In this document: piece by piece, positions 51,755 to 61,578 of the stretch
How positions within the stretch are numbered: the first letter of the stretch is position 1
Layout of the letters: every line of letters starts with the position of its first letter
Origin: Streptomyces sp. R302
GTDB taxonomy: Bacteria > Actinomycetota > Actinomycetes > Streptomycetales > Streptomycetaceae
Length of the DNA: 64,000 bases
Assembly (NCBI RefSeq): GCF_012927245.1
Contig: NZ_JABBGE010000010.1
Span: 1-64,000 of the forward strand
Direction of reading: 5' to 3'
Notes under the pieces: model-generated
Database searches by the model: none
Told to the model about the DNA's origin: nothing
What the model saw: only the letters and a program-made list of their open reading frames with translations
Made by a program: the position numbers and the translations under genes

Positions 51755-52388
51755 TCTCGGCGGTCTGCTGGGCGATCACGTCGTTCGCCATCTCCTCCAC
51801 CTGGATGTTGTTGCCCTGGCCGAGCACCTCGGCCGCCATCGTCACGGCGCCCTCGTGGTGCCGCACCATCAGCTCCAGGAACAGCTCGTCGAAGGCCGCG
51901 CCCTCCGCCGCCTTCAGCCGGCCCAGCTGGGCCTCGGTCGCCATGCCCGGCATCGCGTGATGGTCGTGGGCGCCCTGGTCGCGGGGCCCGCCGTTGGCCG
52001 TCAGCCACCCCTCCATCGCCCCGATCTCCGGCTGCTGCGCCGCCGCGATCCGCTCCGCCACCTTCTTCACCCCGGGCGATCCGGCGCGGCTCGGGGCGAG
52101 CGCGGTCATCGTCAGGGCCTGCCGGTGGTGCACCACCATCATCTGCACGTACCGGAAGTCCGCGCCGTTCGGCCGTTCGTCGGGGAGCAGGCTCGCCGCC
52201 TCCTCCGGTGAGATCCGCCGGGCCGGCTCGCCGGGCCTGCCGGGCGCCAGGACCGCCGCGGCCGTGCCGGTCGGGGCGGGCTCGGGCGCGGCGTGGTCGG
52301 AGCCCGACTCGCAGGCGCCCAGGGCGAGTACGGCCAGCGCTGAGAGGGTCGCGGCGAGTGCGGCGCGCCGGCGGTGGCGGTTCGGCAA
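51732..52388 (-). CDS. DUF305 lipoprotein
   Basis: A 218-residue protein: signal peptide with lipobox LALGAC (RRRAALAATLSALAVLALGAC), then a DUF305 ferritin-like helical domain with histidines in RYVQMMVVHHRQALTMT and LFLELMVRHHEGAVTMA. This family is linked to metal (copper) binding. TTG 52388 is the best start: AGGAGG lies 5 nt before it and it opens the signal peptide. Divergent from the LVIVD protein. Confidence 0.88.
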   Translation of the reverse strand: MPNRHRRRAALAATLSALAVLALGACESGSDHAAPEPAPTGTAAAVLAPGRPGEPARRISPEEAASLLPDERPNGADFRYVQMMVVHHRQALTMTALAPSRAGSPGVKKVAERIAAAQQPEIGAMEGWLTANGGPRDQGAHDHHAMPGMATEAQLGRLKAAEGAAFDELFLELMVRHHEGAVTMAAEVLGQGNNIQVEEMANDVIAQQTAEINRMRSL

Positions 52389-52563
52389 CGGTGCCTCCTG
52401 GGAGATGTGCGGCTTCAGGGGCCGTTCCTGGCAGTTCTTTTCGGGGAGTCGATCGGATTCCCTCAATACATCCGTGTTGCCCTCTGTTGGGATGTGCACG
52501 CCAAGGAACATACTGCCGGGGTCCAGCACCGTTCAGCATTGAACGGAAAACACGGAGGACGGA

Positions 52564-54096
52564 GTGACTTCATTGGACACCCCGCAGAGTCCACCCTCCC
52601 GGATCAGACGCCTCGGCGCGGCCACCGCCGCGGCCGGCCTCCTGGCGGCGCTGCTCGCCACCGGCACCGCCACCGCCACCGCCACCCCCGACCCCGGTGA
52701 CGCCCCGCTCCAGGCGCCCGTCCCGGCCGCGCAGGCCGCCGAGGCGCGGTCGGCGATCGAGACCGGCGCGATACCCGGCGTCGACGAGATCGTGAAGAGC
52801 GACAACATCCAGCTCCTGGCGAACATCCCCAAGGACGCGCTCCAGGGCCTCAACACCGACCTCGCCTTCCAGGGCCCGTACGCCTTCGCGGGCAACTACG
52901 ACGGCTTCCGGATCTTCGACATCAGCGACCCGAAGGCACCGAAGAGCGTCGCCCAGGTGCTCTGCCCCGGTTCCCAGAACGACGTCTCCGTCTCCGGGGA
53001 CCTCCTCTTCCTCTCCACCGACTCCTCCCGCAGCGACGACTCCTGCGCCTCCACGATGCAGTCGGCCTCCGTCAAGGAGTCCTGGGAGGGCATGAAGATC
53101 TTCGACATCAGCGACGTCACGAACCCGAAGTACGTCGCCTCCGTCGAGACCGCCTGCGGCTCCCACACCCACACGATCCTGCCGCAGCGCAAGGACGTGT
53201 ACGTGTACGTCTCCTCCTACTCGCCCAACGCGGCCTTCCCCGACTGCCGGCCGCCGCACGACGGCATCTCGGTCATCAAGGTGCCGCGCGAGGCGCCGCA
53301 GCAGGCCCGCGTCGTGAACTTCCCCGTCCTCTTCCCCGGTGAAGGCCCCGACGGCGGCGGCAACCCCGGCGGCCCGACCAACCCGGGCGTCTCCAAGACC
53401 ACCGGCTGCCACGACATCACCGTGCTGCCCGGCAAGGACCTCGCCGCCGGCGCCTGCATGGGCGACGGCATCCTCTTCGACGTCTCCGACCCCGAGCACC
53501 CGCGCGTCCTCGACCAGGTCCAGGACAACGTCAACTTCGCCTTCTGGCACTCCGCCACCTTCAACCAGAAGGCGAACAAGGTCGTCTTCACCGACGAGCT
53601 CGGCGGCGGTGGCGGCGCCACCTGCAACGCCGCCGTCGGTCCGAACCGCGGCGCCAACGGCGTCTACGACATCACCGGCAAGGGCAAGAACCGCAAGCTC
53701 GTCTTCCGCAGCTACTTCAAGATCCCGCGCCACCAGGCCGACACCGAGAACTGCGTCGCCCACAACGGCTCGCTGATCCCGGTCAAGGGCAAGGACCTCA
53801 TGGTCCAGGGGTGGTACCAGGGCGGCGTCTCCCTCTGGGACTTCACCGACTCCGCGCACCCGAAGGAGATCGGCTACTTCGACCGCGGCCCGGTCTCCGA
53901 CACCGCCCTCGCCGTCGGCGGCTCCTGGTCCGCGTACTACTACAACGGCCACGTCTACTCGAACGAGATCGCCCGGGGCCTCGACGTCCTGAAGATCTCC
54001 GACCGGCGCACCGACCCCGCCCAGCGGATCCGGATGGACGAGCTCAACGTCCAGACCCAGCCCGACTACTTCGAGGACTTCGGCGACCGGGACTGA
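52564..54096 (+). CDS. Secreted LVIVD-repeat beta-propeller protein
   Basis: A 510-residue exported protein. The signal peptide region is RIRRLGAATAAAGLLAALLATGTATA. The propeller carries LVIVD-type repeats (FRIFDISDPKAPKSVAQV, MKIFDISDVTNPKYVASVE, GILFDVSDPEHPRVLDQV, VSLWDFTDSAHPKEIGYF, LDVLKISDRR). Often paired with DUF305 proteins in actinobacteria, as here. GTG 52564 follows GGAGGA. Function unknown, probably cell-surface. Confidence 0.9.
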   Translation: MTSLDTPQSPPSRIRRLGAATAAAGLLAALLATGTATATATPDPGDAPLQAPVPAAQAAEARSAIETGAIPGVDEIVKSDNIQLLANIPKDALQGLNTDLAFQGPYAFAGNYDGFRIFDISDPKAPKSVAQVLCPGSQNDVSVSGDLLFLSTDSSRSDDSCASTMQSASVKESWEGMKIFDISDVTNPKYVASVETACGSHTHTILPQRKDVYVYVSSYSPNAAFPDCRPPHDGISVIKVPREAPQQARVVNFPVLFPGEGPDGGGNPGGPTNPGVSKTTGCHDITVLPGKDLAAGACMGDGILFDVSDPEHPRVLDQVQDNVNFAFWHSATFNQKANKVVFTDELGGGGGATCNAAVGPNRGANGVYDITGKGKNRKLVFRSYFKIPRHQADTENCVAHNGSLIPVKGKDLMVQGWYQGGVSLWDFTDSAHPKEIGYFDRGPVSDTALAVGGSWSAYYYNGHVYSNEIARGLDVLKISDRRTDPAQRIRMDELNVQTQPDYFEDFGDRD

Positions 54097-54107
54097 CCCC
54101 GCGCGCC

Positions 54108-54725
54108 TCAGAGCACGCCGTCGGGCGGACCACCGTCCGGCGGCGCGCCGCTCTCCCAGTCCAGGCCGTAGCGGTGGAACAGCTCCGCCCGCAGCCGGGC
54201 CATCGGCATCGGCGCCCCCGGCAGCAGCACCGCCACCACCGCCCCCATCAGCAGCGCCCGCAGCAGCGGATAGTCGCGGTCCACGTCCTCGGAGCCGTAC
54301 CGCTCCACCGTGTCCCGCAGCAGGAAGGCGAGCCGCTGCTGCTCCTCGCAGCGCACGAAGCCCTCGGCCTGCAGGATGCCGGCCATGTGCGTGCGCATCA
54401 GCGTCGGGCGGTCCACCGCGAGCCCCAGGACGGCGTCGATCGCCCGGGCCAGCCGCTCCCTGCCGTCCTCGGTGCGCGGCGGGCGCTCCAGCGCCTCGGC
54501 GAGCGTGAGGTGCATCAGGCGGTGCACCGCGGACTGCAGCAACTGCCGCTTGCCCGGGAAGTAGTACGAGACCAGACCGCGTGCCACCCCGGCCTCCCGG
54601 GCGATGTCCCCGAGGGTGGTCGCCTCGTATCCACGGCGCCCCACGAGCTCCACGGTGGCCGCCAGGATCCGCTCCCGGGAGCGTCGGCGAAGCTCTTCGT
54701 TGACCGACGGGCTACGCGGCGTCAT
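54108..54725 (-). CDS. TetR family transcriptional regulator
   Basis: A 205-residue regulator. RERILAATVELVGRRGYEATTLGDIAREAGVARGLVSYYFPGKRQLL is the TetR helix-turn-helix; the C-terminal ligand domain is unassigned. ATG 54725 with CAGGAG 7 nt upstream is preferred over a TTG at 54758. Neighbouring PAP2 or unknown target. Confidence 0.93.
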   Translation of the reverse strand: MTPRSPSVNEELRRRSRERILAATVELVGRRGYEATTLGDIAREAGVARGLVSYYFPGKRQLLQSAVHRLMHLTLAEALERPPRTEDGRERLARAIDAVLGLAVDRPTLMRTHMAGILQAEGFVRCEEQQRLAFLLRDTVERYGSEDVDRDYPLLRALLMGAVVAVLLPGAPMPMARLRAELFHRYGLDWESGAPPDGGPPDGVL

Positions 54726-54857
54726 GCTGGGCTCCTGCGTTGACTGGCTCGCGGCCAATATACTCAGCGTGGATCGTCGTCCCGCCCCCGTGGCGTGACG
54801 GCGTGGAGGCCGCCTTTCCTGGGCGACACGGGGGATCGTCCAGGACGGGCGGCCTCG

Positions 54858-55535
54858 TCATGTCCCTTCCCCTCCATGGTCGCGCGGCTCGCGCGGCGGC
54901 ACGGGAAGCGGCCCGCCGCCCGGCATCCGCCGGTACGCGACGACGGCGACGGCCACGCAGCACCACCCCATCAGCCAGCCGGCCAGCACGTCCGAGGGCC
55001 AGTGCACCCCGAGGTAGACCCGGGTCCAGCCGACCCCGAGCACCGACACCACCGCGAGCCCGGCCGCCGTGCCCCAGCCGTGCCACGGCTCCCGCCCGAC
55101 CAGTGCGAACACCCACAGCAGCAGCCCGCAGACCACCACCGCCGTCATCGCGTGCCCCGACGGGAAGGCGGCGAACGACGCCGAGTCCACCGGATCCCGC
55201 CACACCGGCCGCTCCCGGTCGACCAGCGCCTTCACGCCCTGCTGCACCCCGGCCGCGGCCAGCACGGTCCCGACCACCCACAGCGCGAGGCGCCGGTGCC
55301 CGTACCGGACGAGGAGCAGGGCCGCGGCGAGGGCCAGCGCCCGCATCGTCCACGGGTCCCACACCCAGTCGCTCAGCACCCGGTGGGCACGGGTGAGGCC
55401 GGGATGGGCGAGGGCGCTGCGGTGCAGCGCCTCGTCGACCGACCGGTCGAAGGCGAGCAGCGGGGCCCATGCGGCCGCCACGAGCGCGAGCAGGAGCAGG
55501 GAGAGCCCTCCGGAGACCACCGCGGAATTTCGCAT
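54858..55535 (-). CDS. PAP2-type membrane phosphatase
   Basis: A 225-residue protein with about five membrane helices. The three phosphatase motifs are KALVDRERPVW, FPSGHAMTAV and RVYLGVHWPSDVLAG. It dephosphorylates lipid phosphates such as undecaprenyl pyrophosphate or phosphatidic acid on the outer membrane face. Confidence 0.93.
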   Translation of the reverse strand: MRNSAVVSGGLSLLLLALVAAAWAPLLAFDRSVDEALHRSALAHPGLTRAHRVLSDWVWDPWTMRALALAAALLLVRYGHRRLALWVVGTVLAAAGVQQGVKALVDRERPVWRDPVDSASFAAFPSGHAMTAVVVCGLLLWVFALVGREPWHGWGTAAGLAVVSVLGVGWTRVYLGVHWPSDVLAGWLMGWCCVAVAVVAYRRMPGGGPLPVPPREPRDHGGEGT

Positions 55536-55655
55536 TCCACGATCCTGCAGGACCGCCCGCCGTGACCCGCTCCACGCGGCACCGCCCCGCGCGTCACCGT
55601 TCCGCGGTGCGCGGGGCGGGGCCTCGGCCGGAGTGGTCCTTCCCGCCGTCACCGG

Positions 55656-56600
55656 TCAGCCGAGGGCGGCCAGGCCGGGGAAGAAGGCGATGAGCACCGG
55701 GACCGCCGGGACGAGGGCCGCCGTCGCCGTGAGACGCAGCCGGTGGACGGCGGGGAGCCGGGGGGTGGCGGTGAGGAGGCGGTCGACGCGCTGGGGGAGG
55801 CCGGCCTCGGGGCCGATGCCGGGCGGGGTGGCGAACACGCCCCGCTCCTCGTTCAGTCCCACCAGGGCGAGCGCGACGGTCAGCCGCCCGAAGCGGCGCG
55901 AGGCCACGTCGTCGGCGGCGAGTTCGACCAGCCGGTGCATCTCCTCGCGGAAGGCGGTGAAGACCGGGATGCCGGGGAAGCCGGAGGCGAGCGCTCCGGA
56001 ACAGTGGAGCAGCCAGTCGTGCCGGGCCCGGGCGTGCCCCTGCTCGTGGGCGAGCAGCGCGTCGAGCTGTCGGCCCTTCAGGCGGCGCAGCGCGGCGGTG
56101 GTGACGACGAGCCGGGGCGCGGTGCCGGGCAGCCACCAGGCGTCGGGGCGCTCGCCCTCCAGGACGACGAGCCGCCCGCCGTCCGGCTCCTCGCCGGGCA
56201 GCTGCGGGGCGCGGACCAGCAGGTCGTCGCGGCGCGTGCGGCGGCGGGCGCGGGCCAGGCCGATCTCGCGCCCGAGCATGGCGCCGGTCCACAGCCCGCC
56301 GGCCGCGAGGACCACGGCGAGCGCCGCCGACCAGGGGCCGCCGTCGGTGGAGAGTTCGTACGCGTCGAGGACCGCGCGCGGCGCGTGCGCGAAGACCTGG
56401 CCGCGCACGGCCTGCCAGGCGGCGGCCGCGCTGAAGGTCATCGAGAGCGCGAAGCTGACCAGGACCGCGGCCACCACGCACTGCCACACCCAGAGCGCCA
56501 CGACGGGTTCTCGCTCCGCCCAGTCGGCCCGGGCGAGCAGCCGGGGCGCGGTGAGCGCGGTCAGGACGCCGAGCAGGAGCAGCGCGAGGGAGACCCACAT
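55656..56600 (-). CDS. M56-family (BlaR1-like) membrane metalloprotease
   Basis: A 314-residue protein with the zinc motif HEQGH (LLAHEQGHARARHDW) and membrane helices on either side, and no sensor domain at the C-terminus. Members usually pair with a BlaI/MecI repressor, which they cleave; none is in this window. ATG 56600 is favoured by AGGGTGA upstream. Confidence 0.85.
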   Translation of the reverse strand: MWVSLALLLLGVLTALTAPRLLARADWAEREPVVALWVWQCVVAAVLVSFALSMTFSAAAAWQAVRGQVFAHAPRAVLDAYELSTDGGPWSAALAVVLAAGGLWTGAMLGREIGLARARRRTRRDDLLVRAPQLPGEEPDGGRLVVLEGERPDAWWLPGTAPRLVVTTAALRRLKGRQLDALLAHEQGHARARHDWLLHCSGALASGFPGIPVFTAFREEMHRLVELAADDVASRRFGRLTVALALVGLNEERGVFATPPGIGPEAGLPQRVDRLLTATPRLPAVHRLRLTATAALVPAVPVLIAFFPGLAALG

Positions 56601-56743
56601 GGACGTCACCCTATGAGCGGGGTGCTCCCCGGGGGTATGGCCTCACCCGGCAAGTGACGTACGCCACGGTTTCGCCGCTCGTGAGCCCGAACGTCCGCGC
56701 GGGACAAGGGGACTCGGCGGGCCTGAGGGCGGCACGGAGGGAT

Positions 56744-57334
56744 TCAGAGCGTGCACAGCATCGCCAGCGTGGCGAGGCCCATCGACAGCCGGCAGACCAG
56801 GGCGAGCTCCGGCCGGGTCGTCCAGCCGGGTCCCCCGCCTCCCGTCGGTCCGCCCCCGCGCCCGTGCGGGCCGGCCGGGACGAGCCGGGCCCCGGAGCGG
56901 AGCACGTACACCGCGTAGTAGAGGAGCAGCCCACCGGTGAGCAGGGGTATCCCGCCGGCCGCCGTCCCCGCGCCGTGCGCCGCGTGCACCCCCTGCGCGC
57001 CGGTCGCCGCTGACGGGGCCATCGTGAGCGCCATGTAGACCATGGCGAGGGAGCCGACGGCGTGGTGCAGCCGGTGCGCGTCCCGGCGGGCCGCGGCGAG
57101 GTCGGCCACCGCCGCCGCGCCGAAGAGCGCCGCGTACACCGCCCAGTTCCAGGACGGCGGGGTGAGCACGGCGGGCGGCAGTGCCATCGCCGCCATCCCG
57201 AAGCCCATCACGGCCTCCGCGCGCGCCGCCCGCCGCTCCTCGCCCGTGCTGGCCCGGGTCCGCAGCGCGCAGTACGTCCCGACGGCCGCGCAGAGCGCGA
57301 CGAGCAGCCACCCCGACAGGCCCGCTCCGTGCAC
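56744..57334 (-). CDS. DUF5134 membrane protein
   Basis: A 196-residue protein with five or six helices and a histidine pair (RRDAHRLHHAVGSLAMVYMA) characteristic of DUF5134. Often found beside M56 proteases in Streptomyces, as here. GTG 57334 follows GGGAGGT. A tandem repeat sits just upstream. Confidence 0.78.
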   Translation of the reverse strand: MHGAGLSGWLLVALCAAVGTYCALRTRASTGEERRAARAEAVMGFGMAAMALPPAVLTPPSWNWAVYAALFGAAAVADLAAARRDAHRLHHAVGSLAMVYMALTMAPSAATGAQGVHAAHGAGTAAGGIPLLTGGLLLYYAVYVLRSGARLVPAGPHGRGGGPTGGGGPGWTTRPELALVCRLSMGLATLAMLCTL

Positions 57335-57346
57335 GGCGCACCTCCC

Positions 57347-57403
57347 CCCTCGGCTTGTGCCCCTCGGCTTCGTGTCCCTCGGCTCGTGTCCCTCGGCTCG
57401 TGT
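57347..57403. repeat. 14-bp tandem repeat upstream of the DUF5134 gene
   Basis: Four copies of CCCTCGGCTCGTGT-like units, starting at 57347, 57361, 57376 and 57390. The last two are identical, the second has one extra base, and the first differs near its end. Confidence 0.85.
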
Positions 57404-57546
57404 CCCGGGGAGGGGCTGCCCGCCGCCGGGTGTGCGCACGCGGGCGCACAGGCGCGCACAGGCGTACGAAAGGGGGTGCGGCGGCGCGCGTTAGGCTCGG
57501 GACGACCGCGCACGCCGGTCGACGCGCCCGAGGGGAGCCCCGCACG

Positions 57547-58119
57547 ATGGACACCGCCACACCCGTTCCCGACACCGCCGCGAGCCAGGAGCCCGGCACC
57601 GTCACCTACCGGCAGGCGGTGCTCGACGACGTGCCCGTCGTGGTGCCGCTCGTCGAGTCGGCCTACCGGGGCGACGCGAGCCGGGCCGGGTGGACCACCG
57701 AGGCGGACCTCCTGGACGGGCAGCGGACCGACCCGGAGGGCGTGGCCGCCGTGATCGCCGCCCCGGGCAGCGTGCTGCTGCTGGTGGAGCGGGACGGCGA
57801 CACGGTCGCCTGCTGTCAGCTGGAGCACCGCGGCGAGGCCGCCTACTTCGGCATGTTCGCGGTCCGGCCCGAGCTCCAGGGCGCCGGCCTCGGCAAGCGG
57901 ATCATCGCGGAGGCCGAGCGGCGGGTCCGCGAGCTGTGGGACGTCCGCGAGATGCACATGACGGTGATCACCGCCCGGGAGGAGCTGATCGCCTGGTACG
58001 AGCGGCGCGGCTACCGGCGCACGGGCGAGACGAGCCCCTTCCCGTACGGCGACGAGCGCTTCGGTCTGCCCCGGCGCGAGGACCTCCGCTTCGAGCTCCT
58101 GGTGAAGCCCCTGGTCTGA
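57547..58119 (+). CDS. GNAT family acetyltransferase
   Basis: A 190-residue enzyme with YFGMFAVRPELQGAGLGKRIIAEAERR, the R-x-x-G-x-G/A acetyl-CoA loop, and an AWYERRGYRRTGE terminal block. Substrate unknown. Confidence 0.93.
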   Translation: MDTATPVPDTAASQEPGTVTYRQAVLDDVPVVVPLVESAYRGDASRAGWTTEADLLDGQRTDPEGVAAVIAAPGSVLLLVERDGDTVACCQLEHRGEAAYFGMFAVRPELQGAGLGKRIIAEAERRVRELWDVREMHMTVITAREELIAWYERRGYRRTGETSPFPYGDERFGLPRREDLRFELLVKPLV

Positions 58120-58275
58120 TCCTTCCGCCGGAAGCACCCGTTCACCCCCCGGTCGACAGGAAAAAATGCGGTCGGGAGGGTGTCCCACGGGAGAATTTCT
58201 CTTGCTCCTCTTGCGGTCATGAGTCATGCGTGGATACGGTTCCTTTACGCAAGGTTCTCCTGTGGAGGAAGAGGC

Positions 58276-59673
58276 ATGACGGAAATTCTTGTGCAGGACG
58301 TGACCGGTGAGGGGATAGCTACCGCCCGCGTCATCGACCACCCTGCCTGGCCGGAGCTCAAGAACGCCGTGGAGGAGATCCGCGTCTGGCAGCGTGCCGA
58401 CGGATCGGTCGACTTCGAGGCCGAGGGCGCGCCCGCGCGTTCCCTCGTCGAGCTGACCGTGGACCGCCTGGTGGCCGCCGTCGAGCAGCTCTCCCCGCTG
58501 GTGCCGCACGACGCCGCGTACCACCGCGCCCTCGTCGCCGACCTGCGCAAGTGGTCCGAGGGCGGCTTCGGCGTCCCGGACTTCCTGGACTCGCTGCTGA
58601 CCTTCCACCCGGCCGCCGGCCGCGCGGACGGGCTCCAGCACCTCGTGCTCTTCCCGATGTACACGCAGAACGGCAACCCGGACCGCAACTTCGAGGCCGT
58701 CGTCCTGCGCATGGTCTGGCCCGAGTGGCTCGCCGAGCTGGAGGCCACCCGCTACGACAACCCGGGCTACATCGGCATCTCCTTCGAGGACTTCACCGCC
58801 GGGTACGACACCAACTCGGCCGTCCTCTTCCCGGAGACCGTCGCCGTCCGCGAGGTCCCCGAGCGCTTCACCTGGGGCGGCATCTTCTGCGACCGCGAGG
58901 CCGCCCGCTTCCGCAAGGTCACCGAGGCCGCCGTCGACACCCTGGGCCTGAAGCTGCCCGCGGACATCGCCGCGATGCTCGACGACCAGAGCCGCTGCGA
59001 GCAGGCCTTCGCCCTCTGGGACCTGGTCCACGACCGCGCCCACAGCCGCGGCGACCTGCCCTTCGACCCCTTCATGATCAAGCAGCGCCAGCCGTTCTGG
59101 ATGTACGGCCTGGAGGAGCTCCGCTGCGACCTCACCGCCTTCAAGGAGGCCGTGAAGCTGGAGGCCGAGGGCAACTCCCACGGGCGCGACGTGCAGTACG
59201 CGGTCCTCTTCGACCGGATGTTCCGCTTCCCGCTCACGGGTGACCGCAACCGCAACTACGACGGTCTGGGCGGCCAGCTCCTCTTCGCGTACCTCCACAA
59301 GAACGACGTGGTGCGCTGGACGGACAACGTCCTCACCATCGACTGGGACCGCGCCCCCGAGGTCACCAACCGCCTCTGCTCCGACATCGAGACCCTCTAC
59401 CGCGACGGCATCGACCGTCCGAAGCTGGTCCACTGGATCAAGGCGTACGAGTTCGTCTCCGGCTACCTCGCCCCGCACCCGGGCTCCAAGTGGGCCAAGG
59501 GCCCCGACGCCCTGGACCTCACCCTCCCGCCGCGCAAGCTCGTCGACGACGTGCTTCCCGACGAGTTTCCGCTGAGCATGTTCTTCGAGGCCCTTTCCAA
59601 GAAGATGAAGGGCGTGATCGCCGGCACCAAGGGGATCACCGCCGCGGACATGCCCGAGCGGGCCGCCGCGTGA
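58276..59673 (+). CDS. DUF6421 family protein
   Basis: A 465-residue actinobacterial protein. Motifs such as LVLFPMYTQNGNPDRNFEAVVLRMVWPEW, TWGGIFCDREAARFRK and FMIKQRQPFWMYGLEELRCDL are conserved-looking and rich in His, Asp and aromatic residues, as in an enzyme, but no activity is known to me. GAGGAAGAGG precedes ATG 58276. It is followed 32 bp later by an SDR and then a threonine aldolase, so the three probably form one pathway. Confidence 0.82.
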   Translation: MTEILVQDVTGEGIATARVIDHPAWPELKNAVEEIRVWQRADGSVDFEAEGAPARSLVELTVDRLVAAVEQLSPLVPHDAAYHRALVADLRKWSEGGFGVPDFLDSLLTFHPAAGRADGLQHLVLFPMYTQNGNPDRNFEAVVLRMVWPEWLAELEATRYDNPGYIGISFEDFTAGYDTNSAVLFPETVAVREVPERFTWGGIFCDREAARFRKVTEAAVDTLGLKLPADIAAMLDDQSRCEQAFALWDLVHDRAHSRGDLPFDPFMIKQRQPFWMYGLEELRCDLTAFKEAVKLEAEGNSHGRDVQYAVLFDRMFRFPLTGDRNRNYDGLGGQLLFAYLHKNDVVRWTDNVLTIDWDRAPEVTNRLCSDIETLYRDGIDRPKLVHWIKAYEFVSGYLAPHPGSKWAKGPDALDLTLPPRKLVDDVLPDEFPLSMFFEALSKKMKGVIAGTKGITAADMPERAAA

Positions 59674-59705
59674 CCGACGGTACGGAGCACACGGAGGAGA
59701 CGTCC

Positions 59706-60464
59706 ATGAACGCCAACGGAAACGGCGGACCTCTCGACGGGGCGGTCGTCGCGGTGGCCGGCGCGGCGGGACCCGCCGGCCGGGCGGCGCTGCTCCGCCT
59801 CGCCGGCGCCGGCGCGACCGTGGTCGCCGCCGACGCCGACCCGGCCCGGCTCGCCGAGGCCGTCGAGGCCGCCCGCGAGACGCAGGGCGCCAAGGTCGTC
59901 GGCGAGACCGTCGACCTCCTCGACCTCGACGCCACGCGCGCGTGGGCCGACAAGACGGAGAAGGAGTTCGGGCGCGTCGACGGGCTCGTCCACCTCGTGG
60001 GCGGTTGGCGCGGCAGCTCCTCCTTCACCGAGACCGACCTCGGGGACTGGGACTTCCTGGAGAAGCTCCTGATCCGCACCGTCCAGCACACCTCGCTCGC
60101 CTTCCACGACGCCCTGCTCCGCAGCGGCGGCCGCGGCCGCTACGCCCTGGTCAGCCAGGTCGGCGCCCACAAGCCGCAGGCCAACAACGCCGCGTACAAC
60201 GCGGGCAAGGCCGCCGCCGAGGCCTGGACCCTGGCCATGGCGGACTCCTTCCGCAAGCTGGGCGGCGAGGACGGCCCGCAGGCCGCGGCTACGATCCTGG
60301 TGATCAAGGCATTGGTGCACGACGCCATGCGCGCCGAACGCCCCAACGCGAAGTTCGCGGGCTTTACCGACGTGAAGGACCTGGCCGACGAGATCGCCGG
60401 CCTGTGGGACCGGCCCGCCCAGGAAGTGAATGGACAGCGCCTGTGGCTGACCCCCGCACCGTGA
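59706..60464 (+). CDS. Short-chain dehydrogenase/reductase (SDR)
   Basis: A 252-residue NAD(P)-dependent oxidoreductase. VAVAGAAGPAGRAALLRLA is the cofactor loop (TGxxxGxG replaced by AGAAGPAG). VSQVGAH carries the serine, and YNAGKAAAEA the Y-x3-K pair. TVDLLDLD may select the cofactor. Second gene of the DUF6421 operon. Confidence 0.92.
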   Translation: MNANGNGGPLDGAVVAVAGAAGPAGRAALLRLAGAGATVVAADADPARLAEAVEAARETQGAKVVGETVDLLDLDATRAWADKTEKEFGRVDGLVHLVGGWRGSSSFTETDLGDWDFLEKLLIRTVQHTSLAFHDALLRSGGRGRYALVSQVGAHKPQANNAAYNAGKAAAEAWTLAMADSFRKLGGEDGPQAAATILVIKALVHDAMRAERPNAKFAGFTDVKDLADEIAGLWDRPAQEVNGQRLWLTPAP

Positions 60465-61540
60465 CCGCCGCCCTCGGACACCGGACCGACGCCCGTCGTC
60501 ACCACGACCCGTCGGTCCGGGGCTTCGCGAGCGACAACTACGCCGGCGTCCACCCCGAGATCCTCGCCGCGATCGCCCTCGCCAACGACGGCCACCAGGT
60601 CGCCTACGGCGAGGACGAGTACACCGACCACCTCCAGCGGATCGTGCACAGTCACTTCGGCCCGCTCGCGGAGGCCTTCCCGGTCTTCAACGGCACCGGG
60701 TCGAACGTGACCGCCCTCCAGGCGCTCACCGACCGCTGGGGCGCCGTCATCTGCGCCGAGAGCGCCCACATCAACGTGGACGAGGGCGGCGCGCCCGAGC
60801 GCATGGGCGGCCTCAAGCTGCTCACCGTGCCCACCCCGGACGGCAAGCTCACCCCCGAGCTCATCGACCGGCAGGCCTGGGGCTGGGAGGACGAGCACCG
60901 GGCCATGCCCCAGGTCGTCTCGATCACCCAGAACACCGAACTGGGCACCGTCTACACCGTGGACGAGATCCGCGCCATCGTCGAGCACGCCCACTCCAAG
61001 GGCATGAAGGTGCACCTCGACGGCGCCCGGATAGCCAACGCGGCCGCCTCCCTCGACGTGCCGATGCGCGCCTTCACCAACGCGGTGGGCGTCGACGTCG
61101 TCTCGTACGGCGGCACGAAGAACGGCATGCTCTTCGGCGAGGCCGTGATCGTCCTCAACCCGGACGCGGTCAGCCACATGAAGCACCTGCGCAAGCTGTC
61201 CATGCAGCTCGCGTCCAAGATGCGCTTCCTGTCGGTGCAGCTGGAGGCGCTGCTCGCCAAGGACCTGTGGCTGCGCAACGCCCGGCAGGCCAACGCGATG
61301 GCCCGCCGCCTCGCGGACGGGGTGCGCGCCCTGGACGGGGTGGAGATCCTCTACCCGGTGCAGGCCAACGCGGTCTTCGCGCGCCTCCCGCACGAGGTCA
61401 GCCGCCGGCTCCAGCAGCGGTTCCGCTTCTACTTCTGGGACGAGCAGGCCGGCGACGTGCGCTGGATGTGCTCCTTCGACACCACGGAGGACGACGTCGA
61501 CGCCTTCCTCCAGGCCCTGAAGGAAGAACTGGCCCGCTAG
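60461..61540 (+). CDS. ltaE: PLP-dependent low-specificity L-threonine aldolase
   Basis: About 359 residues, fold type I. RGFASDNYAGVHPEILAAI is the family N-terminus, GEDEYTDHL the phosphate region, KVHLDGARIANAAASL the PLP-facing aspartate, and SYGGTKNGM holds the Schiff-base lysine. It splits threonine/allothreonine or related beta-hydroxy amino acids into glycine and an aldehyde. GTG 60461 overlaps the SDR stop (GTGA); GTG 60443 is an alternative. The SDR may oxidise or reduce the aldol product. Confidence 0.9.
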   Translation: MTAALGHRTDARRHHDPSVRGFASDNYAGVHPEILAAIALANDGHQVAYGEDEYTDHLQRIVHSHFGPLAEAFPVFNGTGSNVTALQALTDRWGAVICAESAHINVDEGGAPERMGGLKLLTVPTPDGKLTPELIDRQAWGWEDEHRAMPQVVSITQNTELGTVYTVDEIRAIVEHAHSKGMKVHLDGARIANAAASLDVPMRAFTNAVGVDVVSYGGTKNGMLFGEAVIVLNPDAVSHMKHLRKLSMQLASKMRFLSVQLEALLAKDLWLRNARQANAMARRLADGVRALDGVEILYPVQANAVFARLPHEVSRRLQQRFRFYFWDEQAGDVRWMCSFDTTEDDVDAFLQALKEELAR

Positions 61541-61578
61541 CGGCAAGCTGAATAGGTATGCGGTCGAACGGAAAGTCA

